Assembly (NCBI GenBank): GCA_022360015.1
Contig: JAKSDQ010000248.1
Location: forward strand, 79,363-143,362
From: Cytophagales bacterium
GTDB lineage: Bacteria > Bacteroidota > Bacteroidia > Cytophagales > Cyclobacteriaceae
Length of the DNA: 64,000 nt
Reading direction: 5' to 3'
Shown here: piece after piece, positions 36,038 through 45,087 of the stretch
How positions within the stretch are numbered: the stretch's first letter is position 1
Layout: each line of letters starts with the position of its first letter
Notes under the pieces: model-generated
Databases searched by the model: none
What the model saw: only the letters and a program-made list of their open reading frames with translations
Told to the model about the DNA's origin: nothing
Made by a program: the position numbers and the translations under genes

Positions 36038-36106
36038 ATGTATATGATAACGACCATAACCCACATCACTACAGGCACCACAGGAGCCGTGCGGGGAATG
36101 GTTTGA
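36038..36106 (+). CDS. thrL: Threonine operon leader peptide
   Basis: A 22-codon frame, MYMITTITHITTGTTGAVRG then MV, with seven Thr and three Ile codons between 36047 and 36082. It lies 72 bp before thrA and is followed by a terminator hairpin. The composition and place match known threonine/isoleucine attenuation leaders such as E. coli thrL. Ribosome stalling at Thr or Ile codons would signal shortage. The ATG at 36044 is an alternative start. Confidence 0.85.
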   Translation: MYMITTITHITTGTTGAVRGMV

Positions 36107-36164
36107 CCAATAAACATTAAAAGAGTTTTACATGAAGCCGTTCCCTGACAGGAATGGCTTTTTT
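36094..36164 (+). promoter_or_regulatory. Threonine attenuator: antiterminator and terminator
   Basis: The terminator stem pairs 36135-36144 (AAGCCGTTCC) with 36151-36160 (GGAATGGCTT), followed by six T. GGGAATGG at 36094-36101, at the end of the leader frame, can instead pair with CCGTTCCC at 36138-36145, which would break the terminator. The two structures exclude each other, as expected of a ribosome-mediated attenuator. Confidence 0.85.
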
Positions 36165-36177
36165 GTTTAGGAATAAA

Positions 36178-38670
36178 ATGAAAGTACTAAAATTCGGAGG
36201 CACTTCAGTCGGTTCGGCCGATAGCATCAAACAGGTGGCAAAAATCGTTAAGTCCGGCCTGGATCAGGGCGATCAAATCGTAGTGGTAAGCAGTGCCATG
36301 GGTGGTGTAACCAATCACCTCATCGAAGCCAGCCAACTGGCAAAGGAAAACGACGATCAATATCTGAACATTACCCGGCACATTGAAACACGCCATGCCG
36401 AAACCATCAGGCAACTGCTCGATGCCCGGTCACAAAGCAAGTCGTTGGCACATCTAAAAATGACTATCAATGAGCTGGAGGAGGTCTTACATGGCGTATC
36501 TTTGATCCGGGAACTCTCCGAAAGAACGTTGGATCTTGTATTAAGCTTTGGCGAAAGGCTTTCCGTTCCTGTCTTAGCCACCTATTTTCAGCAAGAAAAA
36601 ATCAATGCCGTACCGGTTGATAGCAGGGAATTGATTTTTACCAACAACGATTTCGGCCATGCCAGGGTGGATTATAAACCAACCAACCAGGCCCTTAAAG
36701 ATTATTTCAAAAATTTAACCTCCACGCCTATCGTTACCGGTTTTATCGCTTCCGGTGAAAACAAGGAGACGACCACACTGGGAAGAGGAGGCTCTGACTT
36801 TACCGCCGCCATCATTGGGGCAGCCCTTGGAGCGGCTGAAATCGAAATCTGGACCGATGTCGATGGCGTGATGTCTACGGATCCGAAAGTAGTAAAAAAT
36901 GCATGCTCACTTTCGTATTTGTCTTATTTGGAGGCCATGGAAATGTCGCATTTCGGGGCCAAAGTTATACATCCTCCCAGCCTGCAGCCGGCTTTCAATG
37001 AAAAAATACTGCTCAGGATTAAAAATACCTTTAATCCGGCTTTTCCCGGAACCGTAATTGGCAGCGAGCCGAAAAATTCCGTTCGACTGATCAAAGGTAT
37101 CTCATCGATCAAACAGGTGACGCTGATCTCCCTGACCGGCTCAGGAATGGTCGGTGTGCCGGGGGTGTCTTCCAGACTATTCAGTGCCCTGGCAGCAAAA
37201 AATATCAGTGTTATCCTGATTACCCAGGCTTCTTCCGAACACTCCATTTGTTTCGCTATTAACCCCGATGATGCCAAAGCAGCCAAAAAAGTTATCAGGG
37301 AGGAGTTTGAATTCGAAATGGAAAGGGGCAGAATTGATGCACCATTGATTGAACCAGGAAAGTCGATTATCGCTATCATCGGTGAGAACATGAGAAACAC
37401 ACCCGGAATTTCGGGCAAACTGTTCAGTGCTTTGGGAAGAAACGGTATCAATGCCACCGCCATTGCACAAGGATCCTCGGAGGTAAATATTTCAGTGGTT
37501 ATCGATGAAAAAAACCTCTCAAAATCTTTAAATGCAGTACATCAGGCTTTCTTTCTTTCGGAGTCCAAAACGCTCAACCTTTTTATGGTAGGGGTAGGAC
37601 TGATCGGTGGCACTTTGCTGAAACAAATCAAGGCACAAGCAGCATACCTACTCAATGAACGGCTACTGGAAATCAACGTCATAGCCCTGAGCAACACCAA
37701 AAAAATGATTTTTGATGAAAACGGAATAAACCTGGACCAATGGAAAGAGCAGATGGAAAACTCGGCTACCGTTGCTGATCTTACCACTTTTGTCAAGGAA
37801 ATGGTGGCTATGAATCTGCCCAACAGCATATTTGTAGATAACACCAGCAACCTGGAAATCACCGGATACTATCAAAAAATTCTGGCCGCCAGCATCTCAG
37901 TGGTTACACCCAATAAACTGGCCAATTCCGGCAGATACGCCGACTATCAGTTATTACAAAAAGAAGCCTTTTTACACGGCGTCAAGTTTTTGTATGAAAC
38001 CAATGTAGGAGCCGGTTTGCCGGTCATCGGCACCATGGCCGATCTGAAATTCAGTGGTGACAAAATCCTGAAAATAGAAGGTGTTTTATCCGGTACCTTG
38101 TCGTATATATTCAATAATTTCAAAGGCGAAACCAAATTCAGTGACGTGGTACTGGAGGCCAAAAACAGTGGCTTTACAGAACCTGATCCCCGGGACGACC
38201 TCAACGGGATGGATGTAGCCAGAAAAATACTTATCCTTGCGCGTGAATCCGGTGTAGCTATGGAGCCTGAAAATGTGGAAATAGAAAATATATTACCTCA
38301 ATCATGTCTTGAAGCGGCGTCAATCGATCTTTTTTTTAAAGCACTGGAAAAAAATAACGCCCATTTCGATACACTTAAAAAAGATGCCGAAAAAGCAGGA
38401 AAAAAGCTGAGGTTTATCGCCACCCTGGAAAACAGCAAGGCAACCGTACAGTTGAAAGCAGTGGACCAGGACCATCCCTTTTTCAGCTTATCAGGAAGCG
38501 ATAATATTATTGCTTTCACCACTTTGAGGTATCATGACCGCCCTTTGGTCATCAAAGGCCCCGGAGCGGGAGCAGAGGTGACAGCGGCTGGGGTATTTGC
38601 AGAAATCATCAGCATCAGCAATTATCTTTATCAGGGAATTAAAAATATTTTACCCAACAACCATGGATAG
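36178..38670 (+). CDS. thrA: Bifunctional aspartokinase / homoserine dehydrogenase I
   Basis: 830 residues from the ATG at 36178. The aspartokinase domain (about 1-300) starts MKVLKFGGTSVGSADSI and has TLGRGGSDFTAA. Two ACT-like regulatory units follow (about 310-460), then homoserine dehydrogenase (about 465-820) with VGVGLIGGTLL and EGVLSGTLSYIFNNF. It catalyses the first and third steps from aspartate to threonine, usually inhibited by threonine through the ACT part. The leader and attenuator upstream add transcriptional control. It overlaps thrB by 8 bp. Confidence 0.96.
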   Translation: MKVLKFGGTSVGSADSIKQVAKIVKSGLDQGDQIVVVSSAMGGVTNHLIEASQLAKENDDQYLNITRHIETRHAETIRQLLDARSQSKSLAHLKMTINELEEVLHGVSLIRELSERTLDLVLSFGERLSVPVLATYFQQEKINAVPVDSRELIFTNNDFGHARVDYKPTNQALKDYFKNLTSTPIVTGFIASGENKETTTLGRGGSDFTAAIIGAALGAAEIEIWTDVDGVMSTDPKVVKNACSLSYLSYLEAMEMSHFGAKVIHPPSLQPAFNEKILLRIKNTFNPAFPGTVIGSEPKNSVRLIKGISSIKQVTLISLTGSGMVGVPGVSSRLFSALAAKNISVILITQASSEHSICFAINPDDAKAAKKVIREEFEFEMERGRIDAPLIEPGKSIIAIIGENMRNTPGISGKLFSALGRNGINATAIAQGSSEVNISVVIDEKNLSKSLNAVHQAFFLSESKTLNLFMVGVGLIGGTLLKQIKAQAAYLLNERLLEINVIALSNTKKMIFDENGINLDQWKEQMENSATVADLTTFVKEMVAMNLPNSIFVDNTSNLEITGYYQKILAASISVVTPNKLANSGRYADYQLLQKEAFLHGVKFLYETNVGAGLPVIGTMADLKFSGDKILKIEGVLSGTLSYIFNNFKGETKFSDVVLEAKNSGFTEPDPRDDLNGMDVARKILILARESGVAMEPENVEIENILPQSCLEAASIDLFFKALEKNNAHFDTLKKDAEKAGKKLRFIATLENSKATVQLKAVDQDHPFFSLSGSDNIIAFTTLRYHDRPLVIKGPGAGAEVTAAGVFAEIISISNYLYQGIKNILPNNHG

Positions 38671-39592
38671 CATTAGAGTATTCGCCCCGGCAACCGTTGC
38701 CAATGTTACCTGTGGTTTTGATATTCTCGGCTTTGCTGTGGAAAACCCCGGTGATGAAATAGTGGTGAAAACCTGCACCAAACCGGGCGTCATAATCAAA
38801 GAAATTAAAGGAGACGCAGGTAGATTAAGTCACGCTGTTCATGAAAACACAGCCACTATTTCTATTTTAAACTACCTGGATCATGTAGGAAGTGATGCCG
38901 GATTGGAAATTTATTTATATAAAAAAATGCCATTTGGCAGCGGACTGGGCTCCAGTGCCGCCAGCTCAGTGGCTGGTGTGTTTGCAGTCAACGAATTGAT
39001 GGGGCAAAAACTACGTACGGAAGAACTGTTAAAATTTGCCTTGGAAGGAGAGCGTGTGGCCTCAGGATCCGCCCACGCCGATAACGTGGCTCCTTCCTTG
39101 TTAGGAGGTTTTGTTTTAATACGCAGCTATGACCCCCTGGACATTATTAAGATTAAAACACCTGAAAAGCTGCACGCGGTCATTATTCACCCGGAAATTG
39201 AAATCAATACAAAGGACGCCAGAAATATATTAAAGAAAAACGTCCCCATCAAAAGCGCCATCAGACAATGGGGTAATGTGGGTGGACTGATCGCCGGACT
39301 GACCATGAATGATTTTGGTTTGATCAGCAGGTCTATGGAAGACGTGATCATCGAACCGGTCCGGTCCATGCTCATTCCGGGCTTTGATCAGGTCAAATCC
39401 TCAGCCCTGGAAGCCGGTGCGCTGGGATGCGGAATTTCGGGCTCGGGGCCCTCCATGTTCGCATTGAGTACGGCTGTAGACCTGGCTACTGAAATCGGGC
39501 ATGCCATGCAGGATCAATTTGCCCAAATCGGTATTAAAAGTGAAATTTTTATCTCTGAAATTAACCAGCAAGGACCAATTATTCTTGATTGA
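38663..39592 (+). CDS. thrB: Homoserine kinase
   Basis: 309 residues from the ATG at 38663; the frame extends further upstream inside thrA, but MDSIRVFAPATVANVTCGFD is the family start. The GHMP-kinase ATP loop is PFGSGLGSSAASS near residue 92, and the late GCGISGSGPSMFAL motif is intact. It phosphorylates homoserine for threonine synthase. The 8-bp overlap with thrA and the 3-bp gap to thrC indicate one operon. Confidence 0.96.
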   Translation: MDSIRVFAPATVANVTCGFDILGFAVENPGDEIVVKTCTKPGVIIKEIKGDAGRLSHAVHENTATISILNYLDHVGSDAGLEIYLYKKMPFGSGLGSSAASSVAGVFAVNELMGQKLRTEELLKFALEGERVASGSAHADNVAPSLLGGFVLIRSYDPLDIIKIKTPEKLHAVIIHPEIEINTKDARNILKKNVPIKSAIRQWGNVGGLIAGLTMNDFGLISRSMEDVIIEPVRSMLIPGFDQVKSSALEAGALGCGISGSGPSMFALSTAVDLATEIGHAMQDQFAQIGIKSEIFISEINQQGPIILD

Positions 39593-39595
39593 GCA

Positions 39596-40897
39596 ATGGA
39601 ATTATACAGCACCAAACACCTCTCACCCAACGTGTCACTTCAGGAAGCCGTCTTGACCGGTTTACCTCCTGACAATGGTCTCTACGTACCTTCGACTATT
39701 CCTGAATTACCGGCAACCTTTTTCGATCACATTCAGGACATGAATTTCAGGGAAATGGCCCTTACCGTCGGTCATGCGCTTTTAAAAGATGACATCGATA
39801 AAGACTCGCTCGCCACGATCGTAGACGATGCTTTTAATTTCGATACCCCTGTCGTTCATCTCGAAGATAATATTCACGTGCTGGAATTATTCCATGGACC
39901 CACTTTAGCCTTCAAAGACTACGGCGCGCGATTTATGTCAAGGTTAATGAGATATTTCCTGCGTAATTCAGATCAAGAAATCAACATACTGGTAGCTACC
40001 TCCGGCGACACCGGCGGTGCCGTTGGCTACGGATTTCTGGGCATTGAAGGTATCAAGGTCACCATTTTATACCCAAAGGGAAAAGTCAGTGAAGTTCAGG
40101 AAAAACAACTAACCACCATCGGCGGTAATATTACGACCATCGAGGTAGATGGCAATTTCGATGATTGCCAAAGCCTTGTAAAGGCTGCTTTTCTTGACCC
40201 GGTATTGAGCAAAACTTTACATCTTACCTCGGCCAACTCCATCAACATTGCCAGGCTTATTCCGCAATCATTTTACTATTACCAGGCCTATGCACAGCTC
40301 AAAAGCTCAGGATTGCCCCTGGTGGTGTCGGTTCCCAGTGGCAATTTCGGCAATTTGTGCGGAGGACTGCTGGCATACCAAATGGGACTGCCTGTGTATC
40401 AGTTTATAGCCTCCACCAATGTAAACGATGTAGTTCCTGCCTATTTAAAAACCGGGATTTTTCACCCCAAACCCTCCGTCGCCACCATCTCCAATGCCAT
40501 GGATGTCGGTAACCCAAGCAATTTTCCAAGGATTCTGGCCATCATGAATGAGGACGAAAGCCTTATTAAAAGCAAAATAAGTGGTTTTGCTTTTGACGAT
40601 TATACCACTAAAGTAAAGATGCAGGAGATACATGAAAGGTTTAATTACATGATGTGCCCCCATACCGTAGTGGCTTATCTGGGACTGAAGGCCTGGATGG
40701 AAAGCCATCGAATGCCCGTAACCGGCGTGCTGTTATCGACCGCCCATCCTGCCAAATTTACAGATATTGTCTCGCCGGTAATTGGTGCCGAAGTAACATT
40801 ACCCCCACCCCTGGCCCAAGCTTATCGAAAGGAAAAAATTGCCGTATCCCTATCTAACCGAATGGAGGATCTGAAAGCTTTTTTATTATCCGGATAA
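39596..40897 (+). CDS. thrC: Threonine synthase
   Basis: 433 residues. The PLP lysine is in HGPTLAFKDYGARF near residue 110, and TSGDTGGAVG and SVPSGNFGNLCGG complete the cofactor site. N-terminal STKHLSPNVSLQEAV is typical of the long bacterial class. It converts O-phosphohomoserine to threonine, the last step of the pathway. It is the final gene of thrABC. Confidence 0.96.
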   Translation: MELYSTKHLSPNVSLQEAVLTGLPPDNGLYVPSTIPELPATFFDHIQDMNFREMALTVGHALLKDDIDKDSLATIVDDAFNFDTPVVHLEDNIHVLELFHGPTLAFKDYGARFMSRLMRYFLRNSDQEINILVATSGDTGGAVGYGFLGIEGIKVTILYPKGKVSEVQEKQLTTIGGNITTIEVDGNFDDCQSLVKAAFLDPVLSKTLHLTSANSINIARLIPQSFYYYQAYAQLKSSGLPLVVSVPSGNFGNLCGGLLAYQMGLPVYQFIASTNVNDVVPAYLKTGIFHPKPSVATISNAMDVGNPSNFPRILAIMNEDESLIKSKISGFAFDDYTTKVKMQEIHERFNYMMCPHTVVAYLGLKAWMESHRMPVTGVLLSTAHPAKFTDIVSPVIGAEVTLPPPLAQAYRKEKIAVSLSNRMEDLKAFLLSG

Positions 40898-40928
40898 TCT
40901 AAGCCGTTCAGGTATAAATGCTGTTTTA

Positions 40929-40962
40929 GTCATCGTATGGCTTGGAGCCATGCGATGACTGG
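40929..40962. repeat. Dispersed hairpin repeat, copy B
   Basis: GTCATCGTATGGCT-TGG-AGCCATGCGATGAC forms a 14-bp stem with one wobble, downstream of thrC. Copy C at 42982 is nearly identical and copy A at 12416 is divergent. Confidence 0.75.
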
Positions 40963-41007
40963 CTGGAATAAGCATGTGCTTATATTTTCATTTTACGGGC
41001 AAAAACC

Positions 41008-41060
41008 TCTGTGCCTCTTCGTGCCTTTGTACCTCCGTGGTGAAAAATGGTTAATCCCTC
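41008..41060. repeat. Dispersed CTTTGTGCCTCCGTGGTGAA-type repeat
   Basis: CCTCTGTGCCTCTTCGTGCC, TTTGTACCTCCGTGGTGAA and a following CTCTGTGGTTAA are variants of the repeat at 22464. It lies between thrC and a convergent secreted-protein gene. Confidence 0.55.
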
Positions 41061-41065
41061 TGTGG

Positions 41066-41725
41066 TTAACGCAAGGGACTGATTTTCTTGGCGGAGATAT
41101 TGCTCAACTGATCCAGATAGGTAAGCAAGGCGCTGATATCCTGTGGTTTTCTGAGTCTCAAATGGTTACGGGTAGCATAATCTTTCAGCTCTTTTGTATG
41201 CACCCGGCCAAGTTGAAATAAAAGTTTTGTATCGGCATTTATATATACCGGTTTGTTTCTATGCGAGTATTTGGATACGGCATAGGGAAAGATTTCCTGT
41301 GTTCTGTGATCCATCAAATACAAAGCTTCCGTTGCCATCATTCCGTAGGAGTTTGTGTGCCGGAAAAGGGAAACCGCATTACCGGGATACAACACTTCAA
41401 TAAACATTTTCTTTTGATATTGATGATTTTCCATGAAAGTCGGAATTGAAACAAAGCGACGATATTCGTTTCTTAATGAATCAAAAAATTCAAATGACTT
41501 TATTTTCAATGGGGAAAGTGTCATAAGCACTTCATTTTCCCTTGCCTGCAACAGGCCCTCGGATCTTGTGGGAACATACCGTAATTGCACCTGATAAATG
41601 TGATTATCAATCAACTCAATTTCCCCCGTATACCAGGCATCGCTTTTGGTTTGAGCAAAAACAGATAGATTCAGGGTGACTATAACCAACAAAAACAGGA
41701 CTTTTAAAAGATTTGCGGGCGACAT
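41066..41725 (-). CDS. Secreted hypothetical protein
   Basis: 219 residues with a signal peptide (ANLLKVLFLLVIVTLNLSVF, cleavage near AQT). The mature protein begins SDAWYTGEIELIDNHIYQVQ, suggesting beta-sheet structure, and the C-terminus is helical and basic. No domain was recognised. It is a single-gene unit convergent with thrC. Confidence 0.6.
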   Translation of the reverse strand: MSPANLLKVLFLLVIVTLNLSVFAQTKSDAWYTGEIELIDNHIYQVQLRYVPTRSEGLLQARENEVLMTLSPLKIKSFEFFDSLRNEYRRFVSIPTFMENHQYQKKMFIEVLYPGNAVSLFRHTNSYGMMATEALYLMDHRTQEIFPYAVSKYSHRNKPVYINADTKLLFQLGRVHTKELKDYATRNHLRLRKPQDISALLTYLDQLSNISAKKISPLR

Positions 41726-42465
41726 TTTGGTTTGTTTTCAATTTTTAAAATCCCGTAAGATATCGCGCCTTGCGCTTTAAAATTCAAATGGCTCGCCGCT
41801 GTAAAGCGGCTCGCCATTGAATTAAGGGACTCGGAAAAATTAAAATTTCGTTTGGTGATGCTAAGGTGATACTATTTTTCGAATCTTTTATTTCAATAAT
41901 AAACCAATGTAAACCCAGGTAAGATTTGCCAACCAAAGATCTGATTTTTCCCAAATTGGGAAATTACTATAATACCACCCCTCAGCATGTGAATAAATTA
42001 GCAGCTATTAGAATAATACAATTAATTACTTCATAAAGATAATCCGCTTTCATACCGGCCCGGGCTGGAACAGTAGGTTTTTGAAGTAAACACCACTAAA
42101 CTTTGGAATGCCCAATAATCATTTAACAGAACCTGCCTATTCATACTGTCCTACAAACACTTATGATGAGTCTTCCACGGGAATTGTGCAGGATCAATGG
42201 GTGTAAAGAAATCTTCAGGATATGCTGTTTCCAGCTAACAGGTGTTTACGGCATTCAAAAAACCAGTATTTTTGTATCAATAGGTTTATGACAGAAGAAA
42301 AAGCCGATTTTGGGACAAAATATTTTGCATCTTTGCAAGATCTGGCATGTAATTAAACACAAATCCCTGTAATCGGGACATCAAAAACTCAAGGTTTCGC
42401 CAATCTTGCTTCATAAAAGGCCGTAATATTCGCTGCTTCTGATCGGTAATTTCACAGGTTAATGC
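41726..42465. other. Gene-free 740-bp region with palindromes
   Basis: A long hairpin at 41780-41824 (AATTCAAATGGC and GCCATTGAATT outer arms, CGCCGCT/AGCGGC inside) lies upstream of the minus-strand gene. A perfect TTTCCCAA-A-TTGGGAAA palindrome is at 41947-41963. A 22-codon frame at 42288 (MTEEKADFGTKYFA...) is too short to call. No clear sigma54-like site was found near the palindrome. Confidence 0.5.
41947..41963. promoter_or_regulatory. Orphan TTCCC-N5-GGGAA palindrome
   Basis: A perfect 8-bp inverted repeat with a 1-bp centre, the best copy of the element found upstream of the three sigma54-like promoters at 12.6-14.5 kb. No associated gene start is evident within 150 bp. Confidence 0.5.
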
Positions 42466-42963
42466 TCATAAGTCCACCCAGATTCTTTCAGGTTCTGTGC
42501 AATCCAGCAGTTTTACATCCAGCTTTTTAGCCAGGTGCTTTAATTGGGTCATTACTTTATCCTTATCCGTGGACTGGATCACCAGGATTCTTTCCCTTCC
42601 ATCGACTCTGAGGTTTCCTTTATACAATATCCCCCGCATGGTAGTGTTTGCGGCCCTCAACCCAATTTGCTGCGAAAATCTTGATTTTGTCAGGCTGATA
42701 TACTCTATACCGGGCAAATGCTTCCATTTTCCAAATTTCAAGCCCGGAAATCCCCAGTATTCTTTGAATTTACGTGCTTCTACATCAATCAGCACACCAT
42801 AATGCAAGAAAACTATGGCAATGCCTGCCAGGAGTATCACAAAGCCAATCACAGACTTGAAGATTAAAATACCTGTACCTATAAAAATCATTATGGCACC
42901 TCCAAAGATTAAACCTGCCGGGAAAAATCTTTCGGTTCTATGTGAGAATACGTTTTTGTTCAT
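42466..42963 (-). CDS. Hypothetical membrane protein with two spans
   Basis: 165 residues. Two adjacent hydrophobic segments (about 16-33 and 36-54) follow a short basic N-terminus. The remainder is soluble, with FKEYWGFPGLKFGKWKHLP and an end that looks like a PH-like beta domain. The gene is widespread-looking in style but not recognised by name. It is flanked upstream by dispersed hairpin repeat copy C. Confidence 0.6.
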   Translation of the reverse strand: MNKNVFSHRTERFFPAGLIFGGAIMIFIGTGILIFKSVIGFVILLAGIAIVFLHYGVLIDVEARKFKEYWGFPGLKFGKWKHLPGIEYISLTKSRFSQQIGLRAANTTMRGILYKGNLRVDGRERILVIQSTDKDKVMTQLKHLAKKLDVKLLDCTEPERIWVDL

Positions 42964-42981
42964 GGGATAAATTACGCTGAA

Positions 42982-43015
42982 GTCATCGTGTGGCTTGGAG
43001 CCATGCGATGACTGG
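42982..43015. repeat. Dispersed hairpin repeat, copy C
   Basis: GTCATCGTGTGGCT-TGG-AGCCATGCGATGAC, one base different from copy B at 40929. That change (A to G) converts a pair to a wobble and keeps the hairpin. Confidence 0.75.
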
Positions 43016-43056
43016 TAGTTAAGGTGACTGAAGGCAATATACCGGATGCTTTCATT

Positions 43057-44349
43057 TTACCTGGTTAAACGGTAGATTAATAACGCGGCACGTTTGGTCA
43101 AATCTTCGAAAGTGCGTAAATCCACATATTCACGAGGAGAGTGAGCCCCTCCTCCCATGGCCCCGAGACCGTCCAATCCATCGACATACGCTGCGACAAA
43201 AGATATGTCCGCTGCACCCCTTTTGCCTGGATCGTAAGGCTTAACCTCGCCAAGGTCGAGGTCGATACTTACCTGATTTAACACTTTTAGCACCTCCATG
43301 TTGCCCTCTGTCGGTCCCATGGCCGGATAACTATCGGTAAAAGAAATTGTAGCACTGGTGTGCGGGAGGTTGCGCTGTGTGATTTCCCGCATTTTTGCCC
43401 TGGCTTTTGCCAGTTGCTCTTTTGATATAAACCTTAAACCCCCAGCTACTACGGCTTTCCGGGCGACCACATTAGATTTACCGAAGGCGGATCCCGTGGA
43501 AAAGGCAGTGTCAAAGTCCACCTGGGTTCCTCCGAGCAAAACACCCGGATTAAACGTCAGAAATTCCTCCCCTTTTACCTCTTCATAAAAAGCGTTTAAT
43601 ATTCTGGCGGTTTCAAAGACAGCCCCTGCACCGACCCGTTCATTAAATATGCCTGAGGAATGGGCACTTTTTCCTGTGACTTCCAGTTTCCATCCACTGG
43701 ATCCACGTCTGGCCACCGTGGCATAGTTAAAACCCGAAGCCGTTTCAAAACCAAGGGCTATGTCACTTCTTTTTGCCGCTTCGATAATATCCCTTCTGCT
43801 TATATCCAGCGGTTTGCCTGTTTTCTCCTCATCACCATGAAAAGCAACGATGATCTGACTCGATTCCAGAACGCCTGCATCATGCAAGGCCTTTAGCGCG
43901 TAAAGTGCTATGACATTACCCCCCTTCATATCATTGGCTCCCGGGCCCTTTGCGATCGTATCCTGAAGCATATATTTTTGAAACGGGCTGTCAGGCTCAA
44001 AAACCGTATCCAAATGTCCGATCAACAAGAGCCGTTTGCCTTTGTTTCCTTTTTTCTCAGCAAACAAATGGCCCCCTCGCTGCATCTCTTCAGGCATATC
44101 GATCCAGGTTGTTTCAAAACCGATTTCATCAAAGGCCTGCCGAAACAACGCCCCGACTTTTTTTACCCCATCAGAGTTCATGGTACCACTGTTAACATTC
44201 ACTACCTCCTCCAGAAGCGCCAGCGCGGCGGCATGATGGCGTGCTACGTGTTGAATTATCTTTTTTTCTTTCGAGCTTAATTTCTGTGCTTTCAATGCCG
44301 GCGGCAGTATCACAAAAAGTCCTGTAATAATCCAAATGAGTTTTTCCAT
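43057..44349 (-). CDS. M20-family metallopeptidase (glutamate carboxypeptidase-like), secreted
   Basis: About 430 residues from the ATG at 44349, which gives a clean signal peptide (MEKLIWIITGLFVILP, cleavage near LKAQ). The frame extends 10 codons further. Zinc and catalytic motifs are LLLIGHLDTVF, GPGANDMKGG, AFHGDEEKTG and the late GGGAHSPREYV. The dimerisation domain lies between (SGWKLEVTGKSAHSSG). It removes C-terminal residues, often Glu, from peptides or folate-like substrates. Periplasmic; single gene. Confidence 0.88.
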   Translation of the reverse strand: MEKLIWIITGLFVILPPALKAQKLSSKEKKIIQHVARHHAAALALLEEVVNVNSGTMNSDGVKKVGALFRQAFDEIGFETTWIDMPEEMQRGGHLFAEKKGNKGKRLLLIGHLDTVFEPDSPFQKYMLQDTIAKGPGANDMKGGNVIALYALKALHDAGVLESSQIIVAFHGDEEKTGKPLDISRRDIIEAAKRSDIALGFETASGFNYATVARRGSSGWKLEVTGKSAHSSGIFNERVGAGAVFETARILNAFYEEVKGEEFLTFNPGVLLGGTQVDFDTAFSTGSAFGKSNVVARKAVVAGGLRFISKEQLAKARAKMREITQRNLPHTSATISFTDSYPAMGPTEGNMEVLKVLNQVSIDLDLGEVKPYDPGKRGAADISFVAAYVDGLDGLGAMGGGAHSPREYVDLRTFEDLTKRAALLIYRLTR

Positions 44350-44603
44350 GGCAAAATCAATCATTGCAGGGTTTGACATGCATCCTGCTGCGTTACTTAT
44401 CGATCAAATTATAAAGAAAAATACATTAATTCTCCAGGTTTTACAACCCCGGATGGCACAAATCCGGAATCGCCCTGTGTCAGGGAATCGGCCTGCTCTT
44501 GTTACGGAAGTTTTATTTTTTTATTATCAAATATTTATCCCGAAATTTATGGTATAAGTCACTGAGAATGTCTATATTAATTTAAACACAAAATTGTACG
44601 CTT

Positions 44604-45020
44604 ATGGATCAAATAGCATTAGAAAACATCGACTTTTTGGCCGAAAGAAGTATTGAAGATCTGCACTATTCCAGCAGGCAATGGTTGTTTAACATTGAAT
44701 TCTGGAGACGTGAACTGGACTTCTTTCAAACGCTGCTGGATCGAAATGTAGAAAAGGCCCAATCAGTGGATCAAAAAAAACAAATCGATCACTTTCAACA
44801 CCTCATTACTTATTACCAGGGAGAACTGTTAGATGAATTTCACCAGAAAGCCCGGAGACATGAAAAATTCATGCGGGCAATGCTAAAAGGCGAATCCTCG
44901 GATGAGGATACCAATTTTAGAAAAAAACACAACCTGTTATTTGACCAGATTGTTTCGTTTGACAATCAATTCAAACAACACAAACTCGATTTTTACGATT
45001 TCATATCGAAGCTACTTTAA
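44604..45020 (+). CDS. Hypothetical helical protein
   Basis: 138 residues, almost entirely charged helix with many aromatic residues (HYSSRQWLFNIEFWRRELDF, then QKKQIDHFQHLITYYQGELL). It probably forms a helical bundle or coiled coil. No known family, signal peptide or catalytic motif. A strong 17-bp terminator hairpin follows directly, so it is a single-gene transcript. Confidence 0.65.
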   Translation: MDQIALENIDFLAERSIEDLHYSSRQWLFNIEFWRRELDFFQTLLDRNVEKAQSVDQKKQIDHFQHLITYYQGELLDEFHQKARRHEKFMRAMLKGESSDEDTNFRKKHNLLFDQIVSFDNQFKQHKLDFYDFISKLL

Positions 45021-45026
45021 GGTTTG

Positions 45027-45073
45027 AAAATTTTGGGAAAAGGGAAGCATACCGCTCCTTTTCCCAAAATTTT
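45027..45073. terminator. Strong hairpin terminator between two genes
   Basis: AAAATTTTGGGAAAAGG pairs perfectly with CCTTTTCCCAAAATTTT (17 bp) around a 13-base loop. It lies 7 bp after the helical-protein stop and 15 bp before alkB. Confidence 0.85.
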
Positions 45074-45087
45074 TATCTTACCAATAT

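Noticed and set aside
42288..42356. 22-codon ATG frame near the orphan palindrome
   Set aside because: Too short, and no promoter of the sigma54-like kind was found before it.
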